Both the position numbers and the translations under genes were made by a program. Source: Acinetobacter wuhouensis (GTDB lineage Bacteria; Pseudomonadota; Gammaproteobacteria; Pseudomonadales; Moraxellaceae). From it: a stretch of DNA of 64,000 bases. The stretch lies in NCBI RefSeq assembly GCF_001696605.3, contig NZ_CP031716.1:2170001-2234000 (forward strand). Reading direction: 5' to 3'. Positions 15,749-22,693 of the stretch are shown piece by piece. A model generated the notes under the pieces. That model searched no databases, was not told where the DNA came from, and saw nothing but the letters and a program-made list of their open reading frames with translations. Each line of letters opens with the position of its first letter. The stretch's first letter is position 1.

Positions 15749-15769
15749 AAAAAAAGACGCCTAAGCGCC
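15749..15769 (-). terminator. Intrinsic terminator before the structured RNA
   Basis: Stem GACGC/GCGCC (15756-15760 with 15765-15769, loop CTAA), then seven T on the minus strand. It lies just after the gene ending at 15789 and separates it from the RNA/tRNA unit. Confidence 0.75.
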
Positions 15770-15788
15770 TTTTGTGTCTATTTACATT

Positions 15789-16010
15789 TTATTCAATATC
15801 AAAAAAATGCTTCTCAGTGATCATTCTTATTTCAATTCCTTGATAATATCTAACCATTGGATCATTCGAGTTTTTACTTAATTGATCTAAAAATCTATTT
15901 TCTTTCATTAGCTTTGAATATGTCTTATACCCTATTAAAATTCTTGATGGTTCTTTAGTTTCCCTAAAAGCATCAATCCTCATATCAATCTCTTTTAAGC
16001 TAATACCCAT
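15789..16010 (-). CDS. Phage hypothetical protein, 73 aa
   Basis: 73 residues (MGISLKEIDMRIDAFRETKE...) ending GIEIRMITEKHFFDIE, a helix-then-strand pattern with no membrane part. It stands alone between terminators and upstream of the RNA/tRNA unit. No family recognised; a small capsid-associated or regulatory protein cannot be excluded. Confidence 0.55.
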   Translation of the reverse strand: MGISLKEIDMRIDAFRETKEPSRILIGYKTYSKLMKENRFLDQLSKNSNDPMVRYYQGIEIRMITEKHFFDIE

Positions 16011-16086
16011 TACAAATCCCTCTAAATTTTTTTAGAATTATAACATTCACTTGTTACATTTTTTAGAATTATCAAAAATATAAAAA

Positions 16087-16104
16087 GCCCACTAAAAAGT
16101 GAGC
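16087..16104 (-). terminator. Intrinsic terminator
   Basis: Stem GCCCACT/AGTGAGC (16087-16093 with 16098-16104, one G-T pair), then TTTTTAT on the minus strand. Confidence 0.55.
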
Positions 16105-16207
16105 CTTTACTCGTCTTTCCGAGCTGTCAACAAATTTACACCTAAACTTAGAGCAAGATGCAAAGTTATCGTAAATGATTGTTACTATCATTTCAAACAA
16201 ATGATAA

Positions 16208-16236
16208 AAAAATACCCACTGATTGGAGTCAGTGGG
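16208..16236 (-). terminator. Intrinsic terminator after the 16316-16969 gene
   Basis: Perfect stem CCCACTGA/TCAGTGGG (16215-16222 with 16229-16236), followed on the minus strand by TATTTTTTT. Confidence 0.65.
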
Positions 16237-16315
16237 CATGGAAACTGCAAAACGGTAGTGAATTACTATAACTTCGTCCACTATAGCAGAAATATGCCAT
16301 ATACCTTGTACAAGG

Positions 16316-16969
16316 TCAATCCTGCACTTGAAAACAATCTCTAAATTTTCTTTCCACAATTTTAACATTGGTTACCAAATGGTTATCACCTGTTAAAACA
16401 GCCAATAAATAAGCTGCGTAATACATCAAATTATTAGATTGTCTTATAATTGGAAAAACTAATTCTGCTGGATAACCATTCATATTTCTATGGACTGCAT
16501 GCAAACCAGAATGCACATAGGAATTTAAAGCATTCCAAGATATTTTTTTAAATTCTATTAACATTTTAATAGCTTCATTAGCAGGAGTATTCTTTAACTC
16601 TAATTGCCTCAGCATTTGGTTAATTGAAGGAAATTCTTTATTGTTTTTCTCTGCCCTTTCTTCGCTCAAATCTCCGACAATTACATCTATCTGTTCATCA
16701 CTCGCTATATATAACGACCACAAGGCCTTTAGTAAGGCTTCATATTGCAATCTAAATAATGCAAATGCAGAAGTATTGCATTTTGCATGCGCTATCAAAA
16801 ATCTCAGGCTTGTAGCATGTTCGATTGAAATAAAGCCAAGAGAGTCTGCGGCTTTATATCTTAAAGATTCATTATATAACGAAGCCTTAGATATCGGAAT
16901 TAAAAGCTCTCCTTCAAGATGGTGAGAGGAGTAAAGCAGTCCTTTAATTACATCTTCATCAATTTTCAT
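16316..16969 (-). CDS. DUF6988-like helical protein
   Basis: About 217 residues from ATG 16969. All-helical, with the phrase IEHATSLRFLIAHAKCNTSA followed by FALFRLQYEALLKALWSLYI, then NALNSYVHSGLHAVHRNMNG. The S-A-F-x-L-x-R-x-x-Y-E-A pattern plus the Ser/His positions later in the chain resembles the DUF6988 group, scattered in proteobacterial accessory regions. No enzymatic role is known to me. It is an isolated gene with its own terminators, so it may be a prophage cargo gene, possibly defensive. Family assignment is uncertain. Confidence 0.5.
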   Translation of the reverse strand: MKIDEDVIKGLLYSSHHLEGELLIPISKASLYNESLRYKAADSLGFISIEHATSLRFLIAHAKCNTSAFALFRLQYEALLKALWSLYIASDEQIDVIVGDLSEERAEKNNKEFPSINQMLRQLELKNTPANEAIKMLIEFKKISWNALNSYVHSGLHAVHRNMNGYPAELVFPIIRQSNNLMYYAAYLLAVLTGDNHLVTNVKIVERKFRDCFQVQD

Positions 16970-17077
16970 AAGCAATAAATTTTATCTTAAATCAATTATT
17001 TAAGTTAGGATGATACAGAATACCTAATTAAATTCAATAATTTATAGATATTCTGTAAAACGAATAAATAGTAGAAA

Positions 17078-17941
17078 TTATATCGGTAAATTTTTCTGAT
17101 AAGCTCCAGTCAACCAATTAAAACTTTTCACAGATTCTTCCAATTGTTTCTTTTGATCGGGCTTCACAAACCACCACGCTACAAATGCACCATCTTTAAA
17201 ATTGTCGTTGACTCGATAATACATCGTCGGGTTTAGCTTCTTGATAGAATCACCAAACTCTCTCCACCACTCGCGCACCCAGATCATGTGTGTTGCCAAC
17301 GCATGTAAGTTTTGCAATTCAGCTTCATTAAATTGTTTCTTTTCAGCATTACTGTATAAAGCGATTAAGTGATGTACGTACTCAACTGCTACAGGTATCA
17401 CATCGTAAGGAATATCTTCAATACTGTTAACATTGAATTTTTGATGAATTATTTTCCATGCATCGCTTACATTTAGATGCTTAGTCTTCGTCACTAACAA
17501 TGCATGTGCTTCATGTAGTGCTGTACGCTCTGATTTATGAGTTTTTGATAGAATCTCTTTACGATGAAAATAACATTCTTCGAGTTGCTCAAAAACATCC
17601 CAAGCTTGGTCAGTATCGAGCATTTTGGCATGACGAGCAGCACCGCGCTCTGTCCAAAGCATTAATACACGTGTTTTGGGTGAAATTTGCAACTGTCTTT
17701 GAGAGGGTTGCAAATCATTTGTGAGTGACTTTAAGCCACCCACAAACTTTTTCAAATCCTCACCAACAATTTTAAAGAAATGTTTTCCCTCAATAAAGCG
17801 AGCTTTATTACGTGAATAATTTTGCTTAATGTTGTCAGTGTCAGTCATATAGAAATCAGCAAGCATTGCTGTAGTGACAACTGGAATAGATTTAAAATTA
17901 ACAATAGAAATTGCATTGCCTTTTAATTGAACAGTGTCCAT
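17078..17941 (-). CDS. Phage antirepressor-type protein with ORF6N domain
   Basis: 287 residues. The N-terminal ORF6N domain (about 1-110) is clear: IVNFKSIPVVTTAMLADFYM, then IKQNYSRNKARFIEGKHFFK and VLMLWTERGAARHAKMLDTD ending WDVFEQLEECYF. The C-terminal half (about 135-287) is the usual partner region seen in Acinetobacter phages, with WKIIHQKFNVNSIEDIPYDV and VEYVHHLIALYSN. ORF6N proteins bind DNA and act in phage regulation or antirepression. It stands between the XRE regulator and the isolated 16316 gene, all leftward. Confidence 0.75.
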   Translation of the reverse strand: MDTVQLKGNAISIVNFKSIPVVTTAMLADFYMTDTDNIKQNYSRNKARFIEGKHFFKIVGEDLKKFVGGLKSLTNDLQPSQRQLQISPKTRVLMLWTERGAARHAKMLDTDQAWDVFEQLEECYFHRKEILSKTHKSERTALHEAHALLVTKTKHLNVSDAWKIIHQKFNVNSIEDIPYDVIPVAVEYVHHLIALYSNAEKKQFNEAELQNLHALATHMIWVREWWREFGDSIKKLNPTMYYRVNDNFKDGAFVAWWFVKPDQKKQLEESVKSFNWLTGAYQKNLPI

Positions 17942-18037
17942 AACTTTGTACCATTCCCAATTTATGTACGCTGGGATTTAGCGTCAGACCATGCGATTAC
18001 AGTCTTATTTTAAATATTACCTCATTATGAGGTAATT

Positions 18038-18292
18038 TCAAGTACTATGTTTCTGCTCTAAAGATTCCACTAGATCATCCAAAGACTGAAATCCAATTTT
18101 TTGTGCTCGTAATTCAAAAGTATAGATTGTCCATGCTGACTGACTCGGGCTTGCATCACCCTGCTCCCATTTTTGGTATGTCTTTAAGCCAATGCGGCAA
18201 AGATGAGCTGTTTTAGCTTGTGTAAAACCAGTTACCCCCCTCAACTGCTTTATTTCTTGTGCAGTTGGTGGAGTCCATTTTTTTATAGTCAT
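18038..18292 (-). CDS. XRE-family helix-turn-helix regulator
   Basis: About 84 residues from ATG 18292 (MTIKKWTPPTAQEIKQLRGV). The helix-turn-helix is QEIKQLRGVTGFTQAKTAHL with CRIGLKTYQKWEQGDASPS. It resembles the small phage XRE/antitoxin-like regulators (W-E-Q-G at the end of the recognition helix). Alone, without an adjacent toxin gene, it is more likely a phage control protein. It lies between the 165-aa gene and the ORF6N gene. Confidence 0.75.
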   Translation of the reverse strand: MTIKKWTPPTAQEIKQLRGVTGFTQAKTAHLCRIGLKTYQKWEQGDASPSQSAWTIYTFELRAQKIGFQSLDDLVESLEQKHST

Positions 18293-18474
18293 ACAACTCT
18301 CATATGATAACGGGGATAAAGTCACCCGTGACTTACAGTATTTAAAAGTATTAGATCAATAAACAAATCTTTTGTACATATATTAAAAAACATTTAAGAA
18401 ACATTCGCAGATGTTTAGTCCAATACTGGGTAAATGTTTTAGCACTATTAAGTTAAACCTTTAATAATAGTTTC

Positions 18475-18972
18475 CTAAAACCCTATAAACCCATATTTAC
18501 AATGCAAAGCCGCCAACCCACACTTCACGTCAGAACGTGCATCATTTTGAGTACGTTCTGGTGACACCATCTCTGACCATGAACAACTATAAAAATAGCG
18601 ATCAATAATTGCATCCATCCATTCATCTAAGACTTCTGATTGTCCTTGAATGTCCAGAATCAATTTCTGTACCGCACGTGCTTCATTATCATTGATCTGG
18701 CAATTATGTTTGGTTCTTTTAGGTCGATGTGGTTCAAAATCACTTGTTAAGTAATCAACAATAATCTGCTGTTGCTTCTCCTTAGTCATCTTTTTATATT
18801 TCTGCGCTTTCACTGCTGTATCCATAGCAACTGCGATCGGATTAATACTTTTCCCACATGTACCTGAAACACTATTCATCCAAGCCCCAAATTGATACAA
18901 CCACCCCTCTAAATCAAAACGTGACCAATCCACTGCTTGTAAAATATGTTGTGTTGCTACTGCAGTACCCAT
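18475..18972 (-). CDS. Phage protein at the position of an antiterminator
   Basis: 165 residues. The start reads WSRFDLEGWLYQFGAWMNSV, a pattern reminiscent of the opening of lambdoid Q antiterminators (L-x-x-W-G-A-W), and the middle MTKEKQQQIIVDYLTSDFEP also fits the helical Q layout. It is followed by RKCxx-free sequence with scattered Cys (SGTCGKS; YSCSW; VKCGLAALHCKYGF). It lies downstream of the replication genes, where late regulators sit. The late operon has many terminators, which would need antitermination. The Q reading is inference only. Confidence 0.45.
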   Translation of the reverse strand: MGTAVATQHILQAVDWSRFDLEGWLYQFGAWMNSVSGTCGKSINPIAVAMDTAVKAQKYKKMTKEKQQQIIVDYLTSDFEPHRPKRTKHNCQINDNEARAVQKLILDIQGQSEVLDEWMDAIIDRYFYSCSWSEMVSPERTQNDARSDVKCGLAALHCKYGFIGF

Positions 18973-18974
18973 CG

Positions 18975-19388
18975 TTATAAATCCCCTACCATTGCTTCTA
19001 TCTGCTGAACCGCTAAACCTGACTTCACTTGCTCTGTGCTAAACCGTAATACTTGATATCCCATGACTACTGCAGCGTTGTATTTCTCCATATCGCCGAT
19101 ATATCCCTTACCACGTGTATGACGTCCATTACTCCAAATTCCACCTTCAACCTCGATCAAAATTTTCTTGTCCACAATGTGAAAATCAGCACGCCATTTA
19201 CGCTTTGGGTGGAATTTATATTCCTGTTCAAAATTGATTTTTAGTATTCGTAATTGGTTGGCCAATGTGGATTCCCCAATACTGCCAACTCGTTGTGTTT
19301 TGACGCTGTTACGGTGTTTCGAGCTAGATTTTCTCTTACCACCAGTGCAGTAAAGTCTTTTGTATTCAGCGATAGAAAGACTTTCCAT
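18975..19388 (-). CDS. Vsr/DUF559-type nuclease
   Basis: 137 residues. N-terminal basic region (YCTGGKRKSSSKHRNSVKTQ) then LANQLRILKINFEQEYKFHP, KRKWRADFHIVDKKILIEVE and GGIWSNGRHTRGKGYIGDME, ending VMGYQVLRFSTEQVKSG. Asp of ADFHIV and Glu of LIEVEGG with the G-x-W-x-x-G-R loop are the PD-(D/E)xK core. A related protein is encoded at 14344. Beside the replication initiator it probably acts on recombination or replication intermediates, as RusA does in lambdoid phages; this is inference from position. Confidence 0.7.
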   Translation of the reverse strand: MESLSIAEYKRLYCTGGKRKSSSKHRNSVKTQRVGSIGESTLANQLRILKINFEQEYKFHPKRKWRADFHIVDKKILIEVEGGIWSNGRHTRGKGYIGDMEKYNAAVVMGYQVLRFSTEQVKSGLAVQQIEAMVGDL

Positions 19389-20309
19389 TTATGCAGCACC
19401 TCTGCCCTTAGATTTGAATCCAACTTCCTGCAGATATTCTTTCCAATTTTGAAGCTCATTCGGGTCTGAAAGTTTTGCAGCAATTCGACATGCTAAGTTT
19501 TCGTATGACTCACCTGCAGTGCTGTATTTGCTAATCACTTCAGGATGGCGAGCAAGTTTGTTGGCAAACGCGTAGATCTGCTGCGGTGATGAAAAAGTTA
19601 GAAATTCAGAATGACCATTGGCTTTCCCGTTGTCTGCCTTGTCGTATTTGTGTCGGTTTCTCAAAAGCATGTCGGCAAAATGGAAAATCAAAAGATCATC
19701 GCAAAGATTCTTGTCAGCATTGAAAAGTTCGAAAGCACGTTTCTCGCGTTCAAACCAACTTGCTTCGATAATCGACTTTGGCACTACCGTGGGATCGGCT
19801 TGATCTAATTCCAAACGAAGTTTTTTCAAACAAAGCCAGTCTTTTTTATTTTTAGATTCTAATGGGAGATTCCTTGGGAGATTCTGTGTCCCAAAATTGG
19901 TACTGGTTGCGGTACCAATTTTGGGACTGGTTCCCGTTCCAATATTGGTACTAGTACCATTTTTGGAACTAGTACCTAAATGAACACCAGTACCATTTTC
20001 GGTACTAGTCCCCTTTTTGGTACTGGTATCTGGACAATCTTCACGTCCAAATACACCAATCAATTGATAAACTTTTACGCCATTTCCTTTAATTTCACCC
20101 GTAAATTTGATGAACTTTTTAAGTTCAAGTTCATCTAAAACTTTAATGATCGTTTTGCGATTTAAGGTGGTGTCTTTCTCTAATCGCTTAATGCTAGGAA
20201 AGCATTTATGATCATCCCCAGCTCGATCAGCAAGCGCTAAAAGTACAAGTCTTTCACTTGCACCTGAAACTATTACTTTCCAAGCCCATATGGTTGCATC
20301 TAAGCTCAT
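19389..20309 (-). CDS. O-like replication initiator with winged helix and internal iterons
   Basis: 306 residues. The N-terminal ~90 form a winged helix-turn-helix: ERLVLLALADRAGDDHKCFP, then SIKRLEKDTTLNRKTIIKVL and ELELKKFIKF. Residues ~98-140 are a degenerate six-residue repeat (TSTKKG, TSTENG, TGVHLG, TSSKNG, TSTNIG and so on) encoded by the 18-bp iterons described separately. The C-terminal half (~150-306) is alpha-helical with HSEFLTFSSPQQIYAFANKL and NELQNWKEYLQEVGF. Winged helix, iterons inside the gene and the C-terminal domain follow the plan of lambda O. No helicase-loader gene was recognised beside it. Confidence 0.7.
   Translation of the reverse strand: MSLDATIWAWKVIVSGASERLVLLALADRAGDDHKCFPSIKRLEKDTTLNRKTIIKVLDELELKKFIKFTGEIKGNGVKVYQLIGVFGREDCPDTSTKKGTSTENGTGVHLGTSSKNGTSTNIGTGTSPKIGTATSTNFGTQNLPRNLPLESKNKKDWLCLKKLRLELDQADPTVVPKSIIEASWFEREKRAFELFNADKNLCDDLLIFHFADMLLRNRHKYDKADNGKANGHSEFLTFSSPQQIYAFANKLARHPEVISKYSTAGESYENLACRIAAKLSDPNELQNWKEYLQEVGFKSKGRGAA
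19841..20026. repeat. Candidate phage origin: seven 18-bp iterons plus AT-rich flank
   Basis: 18-bp units lie at 19889-19906, 19913-19930, 19937-19954, 19955-19972, 19973-19990, 19991-20008 and 20009-20026. The first three are spaced by six bases, the rest are tandem. The common form is close to TACCATTTTTGGTACTAG with an inner near-palindrome TACCAA..TTGGTA. The unit at 19973 is the most diverged. An A/T run (19841-19860, nearly all A/T) borders the array on its gene-downstream side. Iterons inside the initiator gene next to an AT-rich unwinding segment are the lambda ori plan. Since each iteron codes six residues, the repeat also shapes the protein linker. Confidence 0.65.
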
Positions 20310-20614
20310 AATTCACCAGCCTCAGGCATTTCATAAATAAAACTGCCATGCATCAAAATTTTATTGGCCTGATATAGGCTTGCTACTATTTCACTCGCCT
20401 GATACACAGAAAGCCGATGCTCATTAGTTAAAAGCTCAATAAACTCATTTCTAGCTACCGCAGCTTGTTTGACATCACGATTAATTTTGCGAAGATTGGC
20501 TTTGCGCACTTCCAAAAATGATGCCAGCGACCTTAAAGCAGGCTCATACCAAGATTGAGTCCATTGGATCTGTTTATGCTCTGGGGCTTTTTGGAAGTGT
20601 AGGTTTGTAGTCAT
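20306..20614 (-). CDS. Phage early protein, 102 aa
   Basis: 102 residues, helical: RSLASFLEVRKANLRKINRD, then VKQAAVARNEFIELLTNEHR and LSVYQASEIVASLYQANKIL. No membrane or signal part. It overlaps the initiator start by four bases and the upstream gene by four bases, so it is translationally coupled with both. Function unknown; a replication accessory role follows only from the operon. Confidence 0.6.
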   Translation of the reverse strand: MTTNLHFQKAPEHKQIQWTQSWYEPALRSLASFLEVRKANLRKINRDVKQAAVARNEFIELLTNEHRLSVYQASEIVASLYQANKILMHGSFIYEMPEAGEL

Positions 20615-20949
20615 GAAACCTCCGCTAATGCTTGTTCAGCTTCGGTTAATCGACGTTTCGCATCTAATTCAGCAACAGTCGCAGATCGAATCCATGACTC
20701 ATGGACAATTTGACCGCCTTCAAGCCAGTAGTGGTCGTTCGGCTGATATGCCTCAACCACTTCTAAATCATCAAATTCGATGTGGTTCATGTATGCGACC
20801 ACATCACCTTTGATATATTTTTGATTCAAAGTCGTAGTCACGGCGCATTGCGCACTTTCAGGCACTAAACACGTTTTACACTGCTCTTCTTTAAAATCAA
20901 TGCACTTGTTAGCGCAAGGATGTTTTGGTATATTTGATTTCATATTCAT
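20611..20949 (-). CDS. Cysteine-containing phage early protein, 112 aa
   Basis: 112 residues (MNMKSNIPKHPCANKCIDF...). The N-terminal part holds five Cys (PCANKC, EEQCKTC, SAQC), suggesting a small zinc-binding module. The middle (YIKGDVVAYMNHIEFDDLEV) is beta-rich and the C-terminus a helix (VAELDAKRRLTEAEQALAEV). It overlaps the following gene by four bases. Typical anonymous early gene of Acinetobacter prophages. Confidence 0.55.
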   Translation of the reverse strand: MNMKSNIPKHPCANKCIDFKEEQCKTCLVPESAQCAVTTTLNQKYIKGDVVAYMNHIEFDDLEVVEAYQPNDHYWLEGGQIVHESWIRSATVAELDAKRRLTEAEQALAEVS

Positions 20950-20989
20950 TTCTACCTCGTTTTGAATATAGGAAGCCTGATTTCGCCCA

Positions 20990-21481
20990 TCAGGCTTTTT
21001 CTTTTTGATTTACTGAAATATATTTTTCAGCCTGTTTTTGCAAAGCCTTGTCTGCTGCTGTAGCACACTCAATAATTCGTTGAAAAATAATGTGTGCTTC
21101 TTCGTATTCTTGAGGTGTAACAATGTTGTCCTCTAGAACCTCATACACTTTTTGATTTGCTTTTCCGCTTGCGACATTCGTGAGCATCATCGCTTCAAGA
21201 ACATTCATTTCTCGATGGCGTTCCCCATCTGCACCTACTGGTACTAAAACAAAACCCAACTTGTGAGCCCATACTTTTAGAACCGCTGGGTTTTGAGTAA
21301 ACATCAGCATTGCTTCAAATTTTTTTAAACTCGGCATGTGGTCTGGCATATTCATATTTGCGTAGTTGCAAATCGTGTTATGCGAGTCGCCAGTCAGATC
21401 AGCAATTTCCTTTGGCGTTATACCTGTTGAGTGTCTGATCATTTGATGAAGAGCTGTTTTTGTCTCTTTACAGATTTCCAT
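20990..21481 (-). CDS. CII-like phage regulator
   Basis: About 163 residues from ATG 21481, which has AAGGA seven bases before it. A helix-turn-helix lies in MIRHSTGITPKEIADLTGDS with HNTICNYANMNMPDHMPSLK, then long helices. This is the pattern of the phage regulatory CII family (PF06892 type), which in P2/lambda-like phages drives repressor establishment. It is the second gene leftward of the divergent control region, right after the Cro-like gene, as CII should be. A plus-strand hairpin overlaps its 3' end (20975-20995). Confidence 0.65.
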   Translation of the reverse strand: MEICKETKTALHQMIRHSTGITPKEIADLTGDSHNTICNYANMNMPDHMPSLKKFEAMLMFTQNPAVLKVWAHKLGFVLVPVGADGERHREMNVLEAMMLTNVASGKANQKVYEVLEDNIVTPQEYEEAHIIFQRIIECATAADKALQKQAEKYISVNQKEKA

Positions 21482-21551
21482 ATGTGAATCCTTGTTTTTA
21501 TTCACGTTTATTTTTTACGAACAAAGGTTAATACTTTGCTTATGGTAGTTC

Positions 21552-21731
21552 CTAAGCAGTTAATGTGTTTGATTTTGAACTATTTGAAGCAAGGAAAATC
21601 TCTGGAAATTTAAGCTTCTCTTTTGATGGAATGCCTCGTACCTTCCAGTTTTGAACTCGCTGTACGCTGTAGCCAATTTTTTCAGCAACAACCGTAGAAC
21701 CACCTAGTTCCTCAATTTTTTCTTTATCGGA
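21552..21731 (-). CDS. Cro-like repressor
   Basis: About 59 residues from ATG 21731 (MSDKEKIEELGGSTVVAEKI). The helix-turn-helix reads GGSTVVAEKIGYSVQRVQNW with KVRGIPSKEKLKFPEIF, the compact Cro/YdaS type in which the recognition helix is followed by K-x-R-G-I-P. It is the first leftward gene from the control region and lies back to back with the repressor. It probably shares the operators at 21769-21819 and favours lytic growth. A longer frame to 21752 has no better ribosome site. Confidence 0.8.
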   Translation of the reverse strand, partial: SDKEKIEELGGSTVVAEKIGYSVQRVQNWKVRGIPSKEKLKFPEIFLASNSSKSNTLTA

Positions 21732-21768
21732 CATAACTTTTATCTCAAACATGGTGTTTCAAACATCA

Positions 21769-21819
21769 TAAACATTTTGTTTATAGTAGTCAAACATTGT
21801 GTTTAACACATTTTGTTTA
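21769..21819. promoter_or_regulatory. Repressor/Cro operator cluster
   Basis: Three sites of the plan AAACA-N3-TGTTT: 21769-21783 (TAAACATTTTGTTTA), 21792-21804 (AAACATTGTGTTT) and 21806-21818 (ACACATTTTGTTT, one half weaker). They lie between the divergent Cro-like and repressor genes, as lambdoid operators do. The first site recurs exactly at 25266-25280. Confidence 0.75.
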
Positions 21820-21860
21820 TTTTTGGGATAATTGTTTTATATTTTAGAAGTGATAATCGT

Positions 21861-22631
21861 ATGCATGAGTCAATGGTAAGAGTTTTTCAGTTAGCGGAAG
21901 GCATGTCTCCTACTCAGCTTGCATTAGCTATAAATGAGCTTCCTCAAACCATTACTAACTGGTCTAAGCGTGGAATATCAAAGGGTGGTGCAATAAAAGT
22001 CGCTACTTTATTTAATGCTGATCCAAATTGGATTATTAATGGCGAAGAACAGAAAAAATTCAAAACTCTAAGCTTTGATGAAATTAAAAAGAAATTTGGT
22101 GAACCTAAGGCTGTAGTTGAAAATATTGAAAATGACAATGGAATTAGATTTTACAACTATGGTGATCCAGTACCTGAGGGATACACAGCAATTGACTACT
22201 TCCCTGAAGTTAAGGCTAGTGCTGGAAATGGATATATAAACCTTGAAGAAAGTAGTCCATACAAGCTATTTATTGGTGATCCTGAAATCTCAAATTCGGG
22301 GGCTAATGCTTCTCAATGCAAAATTATCAATGTGGATGGCGAAAGCATGATGCCCGATCTCTATCCAGATCAGAAGATTTCAATTGATATGTCTGCTACA
22401 AAAATTTATGACGGTGAAATTTACGCTTTTACCAAAGGAAGCGAGCTAAAAATCAAAATTCTTTTCAACTGGGGTGAGGAAGGTCAAGGGGGTTTTAGGG
22501 CTGTTTCTCGAAATTTTGATAAGGTTCGTTTCCCTGATGAATATTACTCTCCTGCTCAAATTGAGTCGGATAATATTCGCATTGTTGGGCAATTATGGTG
22601 GAAGCAAGAAGTACGTAAAGTAAGGCGTTAG
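21861..22631 (+). CDS. CI-type prophage repressor, S24 peptidase domain
   Basis: About 256 residues from ATG 21861. N-terminal helix-turn-helix: VRVFQLAEGMSPTQLALAIN then ELPQTITNWSKRGISKGGAI and NADPNWIINGE. The C-terminal S24/LexA domain has cleavage-region Ala-Gly in EVKASAGNGYINLEE, the catalytic Ser in IINVDGESMMPDLYPDQ and Lys in KGSELKIKILF. So it should self-cleave with RecA during DNA damage. No strong ribosome site is seen at 21861 or at the ATG 21873. Rightward genes from 22694 on share its direction and may be expressed in the lysogen. Confidence 0.9.
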   Translation: MHESMVRVFQLAEGMSPTQLALAINELPQTITNWSKRGISKGGAIKVATLFNADPNWIINGEEQKKFKTLSFDEIKKKFGEPKAVVENIENDNGIRFYNYGDPVPEGYTAIDYFPEVKASAGNGYINLEESSPYKLFIGDPEISNSGANASQCKIINVDGESMMPDLYPDQKISIDMSATKIYDGEIYAFTKGSELKIKILFNWGEEGQGGFRAVSRNFDKVRFPDEYYSPAQIESDNIRIVGQLWWKQEVRKVRR

Positions 22632-22693
22632 ATCACTAATTATTATCGCAAAATGTAGTTAAAGCATCAAAATTATCTAGATAGGGGTTAAAG

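Larger units (their letters stand above)
16011..16315. other. Gap with stacked hairpins
   Basis: Just over 300 bases between the genes at 15789-16010 and 16316-16969. Two hairpins follow the stop of the latter: 16215-16236 and 16087-16104. Overlapping frames on both strands here have no ribosome sites and run through the hairpins, so I call no gene. Confidence 0.5.

Noticed and set aside
16072..16368. Overlapping 98- and 81-codon frames on opposite strands
   Set aside because: They cross two terminator hairpins, overlap the end of the real gene at 16316 and have no ribosome sites.
18038..18292. XRE regulator as antitoxin of a toxin-antitoxin pair
   Set aside because: Neither neighbour resembles a known toxin; a phage control gene is simpler.
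19841..20026. Iterons as a CRISPR-like array or simple slippage repeat
   Set aside because: No unique spacers, units are degenerate, and they lie within a coding frame with a regular hexapeptide; an origin explains them better.
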